From the NCBI GenBank assembly GCA_014706385.1, contig JACGZH010000001.1, positions 744,001 to 808,000 of the forward strand: a stretch of DNA of 64,000 nucleotides, given 5' to 3'. The DNA comes from Phaffia rhodozyma (taxonomy: Eukaryota > Basidiomycota > Tremellomycetes > Cystofilobasidiales > Mrakiaceae). The position numbers and the translations under genes are program-made. The stretch's first letter is position 1. The number at the start of each line of letters is the position of its first letter. Shown here one piece after another: positions 12,449 to 21,965 of this stretch. The notes below the pieces were generated by a model. It was given only the letters and a program-made list of their open reading frames with translations. It was not told where the DNA came from and did not search any database.

Positions 12449-12900
12449 TGTCAGAATCCGCGTTCAGAGGGCGATGGAGAGGTTACGGAGGTGTAACCAG
12501 ACGGAAATGTGGCTAACAGGGAGGAAGTTCAGGCTCTCTGGCTTAGTCACTGTGACGAGGGCACAAGGCGAAGAGATTTGGAAGAACAAGATTTGTATAA
12601 CACTGGGAACAAGAGTACTAGGGAACCCAGGAGTGACAAAGGGATGACAAAGAAATGACAAAGAATTTTGGCTTGAGAAACTATACTTTCGGTGGCAAAG
12701 GAACCACGTCTTATATATCGTCCTCAGACTCCAACGATTAAGCATAAGAGAACGGATCATAGAAGGTGCTAGAAGCACATGCGCTAACAGACTATATACC
12801 TGCCTGTTGATGCAATGAAAAAGCATAAGGAATAACGAGGCAGGAGAACTAGAAGTAAGGGAAGGTTTCCAGGGTGTAACCTCGGGTCACATTCCTGACA
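12449..12900 (-). mobile_element. Solo LTR (copy B), 452 bp, flanked by 5-bp duplication GTATT
   Basis: The ends read TGTCAGAAT...ATTCCTGACA, a TG...CA element whose 5' end in retroelement sense is at 12900. GTATT stands directly at both sides (12444-12448 and 12901-12905), the 5-bp target duplication expected of LTR retrotransposons. A central TTATATAT box (12711-12718) could be the LTR promoter. There is no internal coding region (gag/pol) next to it. It is clearly related to the neighbouring copy A. It carries a triple GACAAA-like motif (about 12637-12664) at the place where copy A has the hexamer expansion. Confidence 0.78.
12481..12498. repeat. LTR palindrome GGTTAC-N6-GTAACC (copy B)
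   Basis: A perfect 6-bp inverted repeat with a 6-nt spacer, 32 bases from the left end of the LTR. The same palindrome with a different spacer is at 12938-12955 in copy A. Confidence 0.65.
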
Positions 12901-12937
12901 GTATTTGTTAAGGACGGGAGCTGGGTTGGTAACGAAA

Positions 12938-12955
12938 GGTTACAAAGCAGTAACC
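12938..12955. repeat. LTR palindrome GGTTAC-N6-GTAACC (copy A)
   Basis: Same arms, same offset of 32 bases from the LTR end, different spacer (AAAGCA versus GGAGGT). The arms are conserved while the spacer is not. Confidence 0.65.
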
Positions 12956-13032
12956 ACACAATATTCTTAGGCTTCAGGGGGAAATTCAAGCTCTTGAGAC
13001 TGGGAAACAGGATTGATAGGATCACTAGGATG

Positions 13033-13425
13033 AGGACAAGGAGACAAGGACAAGGACAAGGACAAGGAGACAAGGACAAGGACAAGGACAAGGACAAGGA
13101 GACAAGGACAAGGACAAGGACAAGGACAAGGACAAGGACAAGGACAAGGACAAGGACAAGGACAAGGACAAGGACAAGGACAAGGACAAGGACAAGGACA
13201 AGGACAAGGACAAGGACAAGGACAAGGACAAGGAGACAAGGACAAGGACAAGGACAAGGACAAGGACAAGGACAAGGAGACAAGGACAAGGACAAGGACA
13301 AGGACAAGGACAAGGACAAGGACAAGGACAAGGACAAGGACAAGGACAAGGACAAGGACAAGGACAAGGACAAGGACAAGGACAAGGACAAGGACAAGGA
13401 CAAGGACAAGGACAAGGACAAGGAG
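13033..13425. repeat. GACAAG hexamer satellite (about 390 bp)
   Basis: A nearly perfect (GACAAG)n array of roughly 65 units, interrupted by about five 8-base units (GGAGACAA-type). It lies entirely within LTR copy A. Open frames on both strands are repeats only (Asp-Lys, Arg-Thr, Ser-Leu, Leu-Val, Cys-Pro) and are not genes. Confidence 0.95.
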
Positions 13426-13682
13426 AGGAGTAGAATGAACAAAGGATCCAAGACTAGGGTTTCTATCTACAAGTGGTCGAGAAGCTTGGCTTATATATGG
13501 TTGTCAGACCCTATGAACATCATGAAAAGATGCGTTGGCAATATAATGCGCTGGAAGTTGGTCTATGCGCTGGGAGTAGGAGCGGGAGGAGTAGTGGAAG
13601 TAAAGGTGGAGGTCTACGTGTCATGGCTTATCAATTCAGCGTAACTCAGGTAACATCCCTGACAGTTTTTGGCATTGATGAT

Positions 13683-13709
13683 CACGTGATGCCGAGTATC
13701 CCTCACGTG
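13683..13709. promoter_or_regulatory. Two CACGTG boxes upstream of the site-2 protease gene
   Basis: CACGTG at 13683-13688 (within ATCACGTGAT) and at 13704-13709 lie between the end of LTR copy A and the ATG at 13802. They are candidate bHLH/SREBP-type E-boxes. Fungal SREBP sites resemble ATCACnnnAT, so the first box deserves a look. Confidence 0.45.
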
Positions 13710-13793
13710 TTTAGCACAGCAATCTAATCTTCTTCGTTACTCACCTTCACTAATCCTCATTTACCCTCTCCTTTCCATCCCTTCCTCCCCAAT

Positions 13794-13853
13794 ATGCACC
13801 GATGCAACAAGAGTCGTTCGTCCTGCCGGTCTCGTTCATCGTACTCTCCATAG
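13794..13853 (+). promoter_or_regulatory. Overlapping 19-codon upstream ORF at the protease start
   Basis: An ATG eight bases before the main ATG opens a different frame (begins MHRCNKS) and stops at TAG 13851-13853, inside the first exon of the protease. It is relevant only if transcription starts upstream of 13794, which the sequence cannot show. Confidence 0.4.
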
Positions 13854-16085
13854 CTTGGGCTGGATACCATCTGCTACGTCCCACCAAATATCGCTCGTTC
13901 TCCTCTCACTCATGGCATTTATACTCAAATCCGATAGGCATCGCTCTATCCACCACTGCATTCAATCAGCTGCCAGCCGCGCTCTTTCAATCGGTTCGAC
14001 CCAATACTCGTTCTCGTGCAGGTCTGTTCTATGACCTAGGCATCATTTGGGCCGTCATCGGTCTCGTTCTTTCCCTGAGTCTGCTCGTGGGGCAAGCTTG
14101 GACTGTTGGTACATCCCTCTGGGCATTTGTATCGGCCACCGGCAGTCCCACTGGCAGTACCGTCGCCATGACCACCACTACTACCACCTCCGGGATTGCC
14201 TCGCTCGTCAAAAGAGCGACCCCGGTCGAGACAACAGCCGACTCTGGCTTTATAAAACCTTTAGTGAGTGTCTCTGTATATTTCTTTCGTCCTTGTCGTC
14301 TCTGTTCTGATCCTTTGTCCTCTGTCTTGCTCTCTTTCCTTTCTTTCCTTTCTTTCCTCTTGCCCTTCTTCCAGATCCCAGGAATTACCATTCCCTTCTC
14401 TCAGGCATTATACCTTATACTATCCTTCCTACTCGCCCAACTAGTCCATGAACCTGGTCATGCTATCTCTGCCGCCTTGTTAGCTTTCTTCCTCCCTCTG
14501 CCTTGATTCTACATTTTCGCTTCCTCTGTTGATCTGTTTATCGCCTTGTTTCCTGTCTCCTTGCTCGTCATCCTGCCCGTCATCGTCCTGCCCTAGATCG
14601 TCAATCAACCCTCTGCTGATGACAGTTCAACTCTCTCCCATCTTTCCCTCGGCCTCAGTCACTTTGCCCTCGATCGAGCTCGCTCTGACACCACCCAGAG
14701 AACGAGCGCGGATAGCGGCTGCCGGATGCTGGCACAACTTTCTCTCCGTCATCGTCCTCGGTGCTCTTACCCTGCTCGCAAATCAAGCGTTGATACCCGT
14801 CAGCCATATCGGAAGAGCCGTCCTTGGTTTTCAACCTGGCTCAGCTCTCGCACAGGCTATCCCGGTGGGCTCAATCATCACCCATCTCGACGACAGTCCG
14901 CTCGGGGCGACCAGTCTGGGAAAATCCGACAAGCTCTGGTCAGACATGTTTGTCGACAGACATACAGACATTCCCGGTCTTACGTCCGGCTGGTGTGTGT
15001 CTGAAGCTTGGTTTCTTGGTGAGCGTCTTTTCTCTTCTTCTCATTCACCTTAGTTTATTTTTTGTTTGCTGACGAGCGTTCTGGAGGATATCACGCTCAG
15101 CGCAAAACGACTTGTGTTGCAAACCAGCGAGTACCCCATCCTCTGATTTGACGATATGCTTCAACCCTTCCGCCTCCACGTCCTCATCAGGTCGATGTCT
15201 ACCTCCCTCAATCATGCTTCCCTCCACTCAGGTAGACTCTACCGGAAGGACGCCACAGAGGTGCCCATGTCTCGCTTCAGGGGAGATCTGTATTGAGCCA
15301 GATGAGTCCAAAGGAGAGATTGTTCGGATCACCTTTCTCAGCCCTCGGTCGGATCGTTCCCCGAGCGGAACAAACAAACGGTGGGCTGACGTCGAGGAAT
15401 CTATCGTTTGGCAGGGTCCGAGTGAATCAATCTATTCCCAGAGTTCGTTTCTCTCTTCTGTCTTACGCTCCTGCTCCTGACCGGATGTCGTCCGATAACC
15501 TTTACTTTTGTGCTTTCTTTGTATTCTTCTGTATCCATCCTCTCTTCCTCAGTCGAGACATCACCTACCATTCCCCCTTCTCTAATCCCCCTATCACTCT
15601 ACCCTCAAATCCGATCAATCGCCCTCCTCTTTAAATACTTTACCGTCATCTCGACCACGCTCTCGATCTTCAATCTCTTGCCTCTAAGTCTGTTGGATGG
15701 CGGATTCTTCTTGGACGCGTTACTTGACTGGGGCTTACCTGGTGGTGAGCGCGAGGCAAGTGAGCCCATCACCCCGGCTCACAATGCAGAACAATATGAA
15801 CAAGATATTTCAGGCGATGAGGATGATGGAGCGGAAGTCGAAGAAGAAGATGAAGAAGAACAGGACGATGACTACAAGCTCTTGTCGAGGGGAACTCAGA
15901 GGGCTGATAACAGTAGCACAAGAACACCGAGCAACAGCAGGAGCAGTGTTATCTCACACAAAGGAAGAAGGAGAAGGAAACTCAAGAAAAAGATAAAATC
16001 AAGTCTGGCAGGACTGACCATCGGGCTAGGTATCTGGGTCCTGGGCGGAATGGCCGTTCGACTCGCGCTTGATCTGCATGATTGA
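13802..16085 (+). CDS. STP1: Site-2 protease (M50 metalloprotease), SREBP-pathway Stp1 homologue
   Basis: An intramembrane zinc protease that releases the transcription-factor half of SREBP during sterol or oxygen limitation. Visible M50 marks are LVHEPGHAISAAL (HExxH), AAGCWHNFLSV (the AGxWHN block) and FNLLPLSLLDGGFFLDALLDW (the NxxPxxxLDG block with the third zinc ligand). A PDZ-like region and a Cys pair (LCCKPAST...TICF) lie between them. Phased exons are 13802-14263, 14375-14478, 14597-15018, 15101-15442 (or from 15077, also in frame) and 15553-16085, giving about 620 residues. An acidic Glu/Asp linker precedes the last helix. HEPGH keeps the HExxH pattern but has Pro at the first x. 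An LTR ends only 137 bases before the ATG. Confidence 0.9.
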
Positions 16086-16320
16086 TCTCTCTCTGTCTCT
16101 CTCTTCTTGTTTCAATTGATTTTTCTTTCATTCTTTTACTTCGCGAGCCAAGACCTGCAAACGGGTATGCCCTAGCATGTATCATAACACAATCATTATT
16201 CATCGTGCCCATATCTTTGTCGTATACAAGAATCCGAGTGGAAAGAAAGGAGGAGACAAAGGACACAAGACCAGAGAATACGGAAACACAAAACAGTCTC
16301 ACTCGACCCATCCCCCTTTC

Positions 16321-19300
16321 TTAGATCCCTCGCTCGATAGTGGACTCGATGAGACCCTCGAGCGTCAACGGGTATTCCTTCAAGATGACTTCTCCATCGA
16401 CGATAAACGTGTTTGGCTGACAGAACAGCTTTCGTGGCTTTTTGAAAGTAGAGAACAAGAATATATACCTGTGTTAGACAAAGTGGAACGGATCGAGAAG
16501 GACTCGAAAAGGAAAGGAGAAAAATGGAGACTCACTGCTTTCTTGGAGATCACTAGATCGCGAAGTTCTCCATCCCAATTCTCGATTGGTGTCGTCAATT
16601 GTTCTATCCCGTTCAAACGTCGCAATACCGGTTTAGCGCCCTCTACATGTTTGACAGATTTTCCTTTCCTCTTCTTTGAATGAAAGAAGAGCGACAAAGG
16701 GAAGGACGAGACGAACCATAGAAGGACCGGGCACCTTTACCGTCGGCTGTACATTTCCTGACCTGCAGCTCAACCAACAACCTACCCATCGAGTTCGATC
16801 CTTCCTTCAACACCTTCTCCCTATTTAGCTACAATATACGTTGCAGAGAAAACGAGACTAAAGTTCAGGATCATCCAGCTCTCCCTAAAGGCGAATTAAG
16901 ATAATAAAACAATGAATGACAAAAGAGAGCATACTTTGATGGTGGCGTCCGTCAGCTTTCCGTCCTCATTTCGAGTCTCAATAAGTGAGACAATCCCATC
17001 CTGGATCAAGACGTTGGTGATACCAATTCGGGCCTTGAGGAAACCGCAAAACAGCACATACTCATTAACATCGACGGGCTCACGCGCTCTCTGAGATAGA
17101 AAAAGTCGAGACAAACCTGCATATGAGCCTGGCCGTGCTTCTTCAACTCTGGATTGAAGAACTCGAGCGCTCGGAGACCCGCTCGGACCATCATGAGGTA
17201 CATCGTGAACAGCACACCTTCTTGAGATTTCTTGTCGGTGTACTACAAATCGCCCACACATTGTAAGCATCGGATCGCTACAAATGGCTCAAGGGCAAAG
17301 GAAAGTGACTTACTTTGAACAGCTTCAAGATATCCTCGTTTGTCGCCAAGTACAGTGCGACCGCCTCAGCTCGGCATTCCTCATAAGAACTGCTACATGT
17401 CCCAAGCACACTATCCGGTGTCTGTCCAGGCTTGTACCAGCTCTCGACCGGCTTGCCCGTAAGCGGGTTGATCGTAGCCCGGTCGAAGTTCACAGTCCCG
17501 TCCGGGGACTCCTGGAAGAGCTTGCCGGAACCGTGACCAAGGAGTTCGTGAAGAGCAACCTGTGATCAGAAACAATCAACGGGCATCGCAATTCAAGAGT
17601 CAGGATGTGTCTTCTTTGGGAGGGGGTGAAGGACGAGCCAGCAGAAGAGGTAAACTTATGTGATTAAAATACCGACCTGGAGTTCCCAGGCTTGTGATTC
17701 AAATTCTTTGTAAAGAACCACATCGTCCTCAGTCAGGAACGTTAGTTTCTCGTTCGGATCCTTGGCCGCCGACTAAACGATTGATCGTTAGCGCAATATC
17801 AACAAGAGGGAAAACGAAGAGCCAACTTGATGTTAAAGGTCACTTACTATGTTACCAAGCGAAACATTCTTGAATCCGACCTTGTCTCTGACTGAAAAGT
17901 AGTTTGGGATGTTGATTCCTGCCCACAAAACAAATTCATACACAGTCAGCGACGTCTTTCGTCTTATCATTCTTGGCGAACGAAATAGTTTTTACTAACC
18001 AGCAGGAATTCCACCTGTAGCAAAAGAAACAATCTGGAGGGACGTAAAATCTGGCTTGATAAAGTTGTCGACTATACAGGGCATAAATTAGAACCGGTTT
18101 CAGACTGGACAACCGAATCGAGTAAGAGCCAACAAAGAACACACCTTCGTATTCTGTTCCCCAGGGGAGAGCCTTGATCAGCTCTGGGGCTGAGTCGACC
18201 AGGGTGGCGTATTTAGCAGAAAGTTCTTTGTCGACGATGGCAGTGAAGGCTTCCCATTCAGCTCGGCCGCCATATGGGTCCACATCTGATCGTGATCATA
18301 TTCGTGAGAAAGGCGTCAGAATGGAAGTTGTCTGTTGCTCAGATGTAGAGCGGAAGACTATGACGCACAAGTTTCGACGAAGCCTATATAGGTCTCAACC
18401 TTTTTTGAACTCATCCATTAGTTAAAGCGCATATGATGCTTGATAGGAAACAAAAAGAGTTAGACGTACGACGGGTCCAATGTCCTTAACCCATTTCTCG
18501 CTTCCTTTCACATGGTCTTCAATCAATCCCGTACGGAAAGATTTGACATAGTCGTCAATAAAGCCTTTCTGGGCGTCGTTCGCCGCATATTTCTTCGCCT
18601 TTGAAAAATAAATAAAAAAGTTTAGACGTTGATCGCAATTGATTCACAAAGATTTGGGTCGAACCTGTTCAAGAGCAAGGGAGATGGCTTCCATTTCTCG
18701 CTTGAAGTCTCCTTTCTTGATGATAACCTTGCCATCCTCAATTTCTCTTTCCTCTTCCTCTACAGAGGCGATCCAGACGATGAGTTTGCCGTCCTCTGTC
18801 TTCTCGACCCGAGTGTTGAGTTGACTGATCTCATGCTTCTCGAGCACGGTCTGAAGGTAGTCTGAATCGGTATCGTCGTAGGTTGTCTTCCGAGGAAGGT
18901 AATAGCCGGACGTGTGGCCAGATGAGGGTTTTCCGATTGTTAACTGAGACTTGCGCTTGATCGAGTAGATCGCAACTTTTATCTATGAGTAGTTTAGAGT
19001 GAGCATAGTGAGCGCACTGAGGTAGTAGAAGAGAGCAGAATACGCCGAACACACCTTCTCCCAGAGAGGCGAAGCTTTGTGATGGATAGCTGTGGCAACG
19101 ATCCGAGCAAACTGATGAAAGCAGAAAGAGGGAGATATAAAGTCAGCATATCTTATACATCGCTTGGAGACTGATCGACTGGGTGATACCTTTTCCTGTG
19201 TAAGCCGAGGGATGAACTGAGTGTGACCAAATGACTTGAAGTTGCCCAAGTTTCCAAATACCTATGAATGACACGGTCAAGATCGATCAAGGATAACCCG

Positions 19301-19922
19301 GTCAACGAAACTGATACGTAGACGAACAAGATGAAAAAGGAAGGAAAGGAGAGGAAAGGAAGGAAGGTCGTACCTGGGAGGCATACGAAAGGAACTGCTG
19401 CTGTTCCTCCTCGTTGAAGCCGGCCTGTTTGAAGACATTTGGAAGATCGACCAAGATGTTGTCTGGCTCGCCCTGCCGACCAGCCTTCGGGTTAGGTTTG
19501 GAAAGTATATAGAGGAGAAGATCGATGATGTCTTTCACATCATGCGACATTTGAGCCTAGAGAGAGAACAGTGCAGCGACAAACAGTCAACTCCCCATGA
19601 TCGTGCGTTGAAGAAAGAATACTAGGAGTGAATTTCTCACCATGATGATCCTAGCTCCTTCCCATCCTGCTTTAGACTGCCAATGGGAGTACAGCTGTTC
19701 TTTTTTGGTCAAATTGTTGAACGCCGAGGTGATTTCCAACCCGCACTGAATGAGTTTGCGAAGAGAAGCGAGTGAGATAGTCAGCGGGACGAGATGGTGA
19801 AGAAAAGAAAGAGGAAAGAGACGGCACATCGGACGAGCCCGATGGGTGGAGACGATGATACTCACTACTGGCGGGGCTGGATCAGCAAGGTAAGGATTGA
19901 CGACGGTCTCAGCCTTGGACAT
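16321..19922 (-). CDS. DPP3: Dipeptidyl peptidase III (M49 zinc peptidase)
   Basis: A cytosolic exopeptidase that removes dipeptides from short peptides. The M49 active-site motif [10 protein letters not shown] (HELLGH) is read across 17500-17560 and the second zinc/catalytic block [12 protein letters not shown] around 17355-17395. These are diagnostic of the family. The N terminus is [17 protein letters not shown] (ATG 19922). Further family-like parts are [48 protein letters not shown] and LIQDGIVSL. The C terminus reads [22 protein letters not shown] and ends STIERGI-stop at 16321. About 15 exons; the total coding size is close to the usual 700 residues. The gene is convergent with the site-2 protease and divergent from the hydrolase. 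Confidence 0.93.
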
Positions 19923-20143
19923 GTAGCTCAATGATGAATGCAAGTGATGGTGATGCTTTGTGATTGATAATTAGGAAAGGGTTGAGGGTGATGGAATGAG
20001 ATGAGAATCGGTTTCGAATGATTCTCATTCTCTTCTGTTTCGGAGGAAAAGAGGAAGACAAAGCACATGGTGAACAGATAGAACAGATAGAACACATTCA
20101 ATCACCGTCATCCAACACACATAGAACCATCTGCTTTGACCAC
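19923..20143. promoter_or_regulatory. Divergent promoter between DPP3 and the alpha/beta hydrolase
   Basis: 221 bases. They contain two copies of the GAACAGATA unit near 20070-20090. No CACGTG box is seen. Confidence 0.4.
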
Positions 20144-21821
20144 ATGGCTATCCCACCTCCCAGCACGTTCATCTACAAGGTGGATCCCTCTGGACATTCC
20201 ATCGGCTGCGACGTCTACGTGCCATCTGAAGACCAGGCTACACTGTTCCCAAATGGTGCTCCCATCTTGCTCTTCATCCGGTGTGTTTCTCTAGTCTTTG
20301 CTCTCATTCTCTTCCTCTATGTTTTACGTCAGACCACATGGGCTGATGCCATCATACATTTCAAATGCATTCGACTTGTTGTTGGATAGAATGTCAGGGT
20401 TCATGTGCTTCTCACGTTCAACCGCCGGTTCGTCTTCTGATGATTCACCTTCCTGCTTCAGCTCCGTTGTTGAACAAACTGCTATTCGATCACTGCAGGA
20501 CCCCATTGGTGGCAGTCCGGTACAAAACGAGGCTACGTGGTCGTTAATCTTGACCATCGTTTAGCACCACAAACAAAGATTGATGGCATATATCAGGTCT
20601 GTTTATCCGTGTTCTTCAAATTCCGCTCAACATGTTCTTTCCCAGTTCGGACTCATACTTGATGCCTTTCTCGTGAAATCGCGTGGTGAAATAGGATATC
20701 GCGGACGCCTGTCGATGGGCTAGAGATACACTGCCATCCTTGATCCCCCACATCGCCGTCTATACCTCCAAACTCATCGTCGCCGGCGGTTCCGCTGGTG
20801 GTCATCTCGCTTTACTCGCAGGCTCATACTTGGAGCCCAAACCTTTGGCCATCATCTCGCTCTATGCGCTTGCCGATCCGGTAAAAACCTATCCTTACTA
20901 TCTGATGTAATGTGCAGAGATACTAATGCTTCCCCTTTGATTCTGCTCGTTCCTCCTTAAGACAGTCGAGGGAGTGGACGCAAAAACGTTTCCAAATCCC
21001 CCAAGAGGTAGAACACAGTTGATCGAGCTTGACGAGGTTGAAGAATCGCTCGATGAACATGGCCCGGTCGTCAGTGCCTCTCAGGAAGATGACATTGATC
21101 TAGAGACTTGTTGTATGTTTGTCCATCGATTTGATATGTATGCGTGAGATTTATCTACGCCTAATGGCTGACATCGCTTCGCTATGCTTGTGCAGCTTAC
21201 AAAAATAGAGGAGCTGCTATGTTCTATCTCGCGCAAGAAGGTATACCCACTTTCTTTCGTTCCCTTCTTCTCTCTCTTCAACCCCGCGCACTGACATCGA
21301 AGATCATGAATGGGTTACAGGTCTTCTGTACCCCAAAGTGTATGGCACAACGAATGTCCAAGAAATTAGAGAACGATGGAGCGTGCCTTGGCTGATCAAT
21401 CAGTTAGGCCCAGACGAAGACTTTCCTCCGACGTTCTTGATTCACTCTGAAGTTCGTCCTGTCATCATCTTTCTATGGTCTGGTCTAGAGACACAAGCCT
21501 GAGCCCAACTCTATTCTTTTTGGCTGCTGATCAAACTAGTCGGATTCTTACAACCACTATACCCAATCCACTGCGGTATACGATTCTCTGGTTCAGCATC
21601 ATCAGCGTCAACGCCCTCAGTCCGCGCCTGGCGAGTCATCGTTAGCGCACAAACTTTGGATCGTCACAGATGAAGAATCGCCCTTCGATACGACCAAGGG
21701 CAAACATCTCGAACACAGTTTCGACAGTCTTCAAATGGCGCAAGATGAGACCGGGGACCTGGATAAGATATTTGCTAGGAAAGTTTGGGACGAGTTTTTG
21801 AGTGGGTTGGTCCGATCGTAA
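20144..21821 (+). CDS. Alpha/beta hydrolase fold protein (esterase/lipase-like)
   Basis: Starts MAIPPPSTFIYKVDPSG (ATG 20144). A strand PILLFIR ends exon 1. Later exons carry RGYVVVNLDHRLAPQTKIDG, the nucleophile elbow LIVAGGSAGGHLALLAG (GxSxG, Ser in GGSAG), and RGAAMFYLAQEGLLYP. Next come RERWSVPWLINQ and FPPTFLIHSESDSY (catalytic Asp region), with a late GKHLEHSFDS that may carry the His. The join from exon 1 is most consistent with acceptor GTCAG near 20334 (giving RPHGLMPSYIS) and then donor GTTCGT and acceptor CTGCAG (giving STAGPHWWQSGTKRGY). In that model the usual HGGG oxyanion motif is absent. The substrate is unknown. The gene ends VRS-stop, 145 bases from the convergent TTL-like gene. 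Confidence 0.75.
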
Positions 21822-21965
21822 GAGGTCAGAGGATAGGAAGGGAGCATGTTAGTTTTTTTTAAAACGAAAGAGAAACATATAGGATTGTTCTCAATCTCAT
21901 GTTCGTCTGTAAAGGACACGAATCACCGGAGTTTCTATGTTTCAGTTGAAAAGCATTCATCGTTT

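Larger units (their letters stand above)
12906..13664 (-). mobile_element. Solo LTR (copy A), 759 bp, enlarged by a hexamer satellite
   Basis: The ends read TGTTAAGG...CCCTGACA in the same orientation as copy B. It shares with B a GGTTAC-N6-GTAACC palindrome at the same offset (32 bases from the left end), the GTGG...TTATATAT box (13491-13498) and the AACATCCCTGACA-type end. The flanks are GTATT (12901-12905, shared with copy B) and GTTTT (13665-13669), one mismatch apart. That fits an older insertion whose duplication has drifted. Without the satellite the element would be about 370 bp. No gag/pol remnants are adjacent. Confidence 0.7.

Noticed and set aside
12849..13644. Long open frames of 100-216 codons on both strands across the satellite (Asp-Lys, Arg-Thr, Ser-Leu, Leu-Val repeats)
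   Set aside because: They arise from a hexamer without stop codons; all frames are open and the flanks are LTR sequence.
12449..13664. A DNA-transposon MITE instead of LTRs, because the ends form TGTCAG...CTGACA inverted repeats
   Set aside because: The 5-bp duplication, central TATA-like box and TG...CA ends fit an LTR better, and copy A's left end (TGTTAAGG) breaks the longer inverted repeat.
20365..20547. Alternative reading of the hydrolase through LLNKLLFDHC
   Set aside because: It ends at a stop before the conserved VVVNLDHRLAPQ strand, which lies in another frame.
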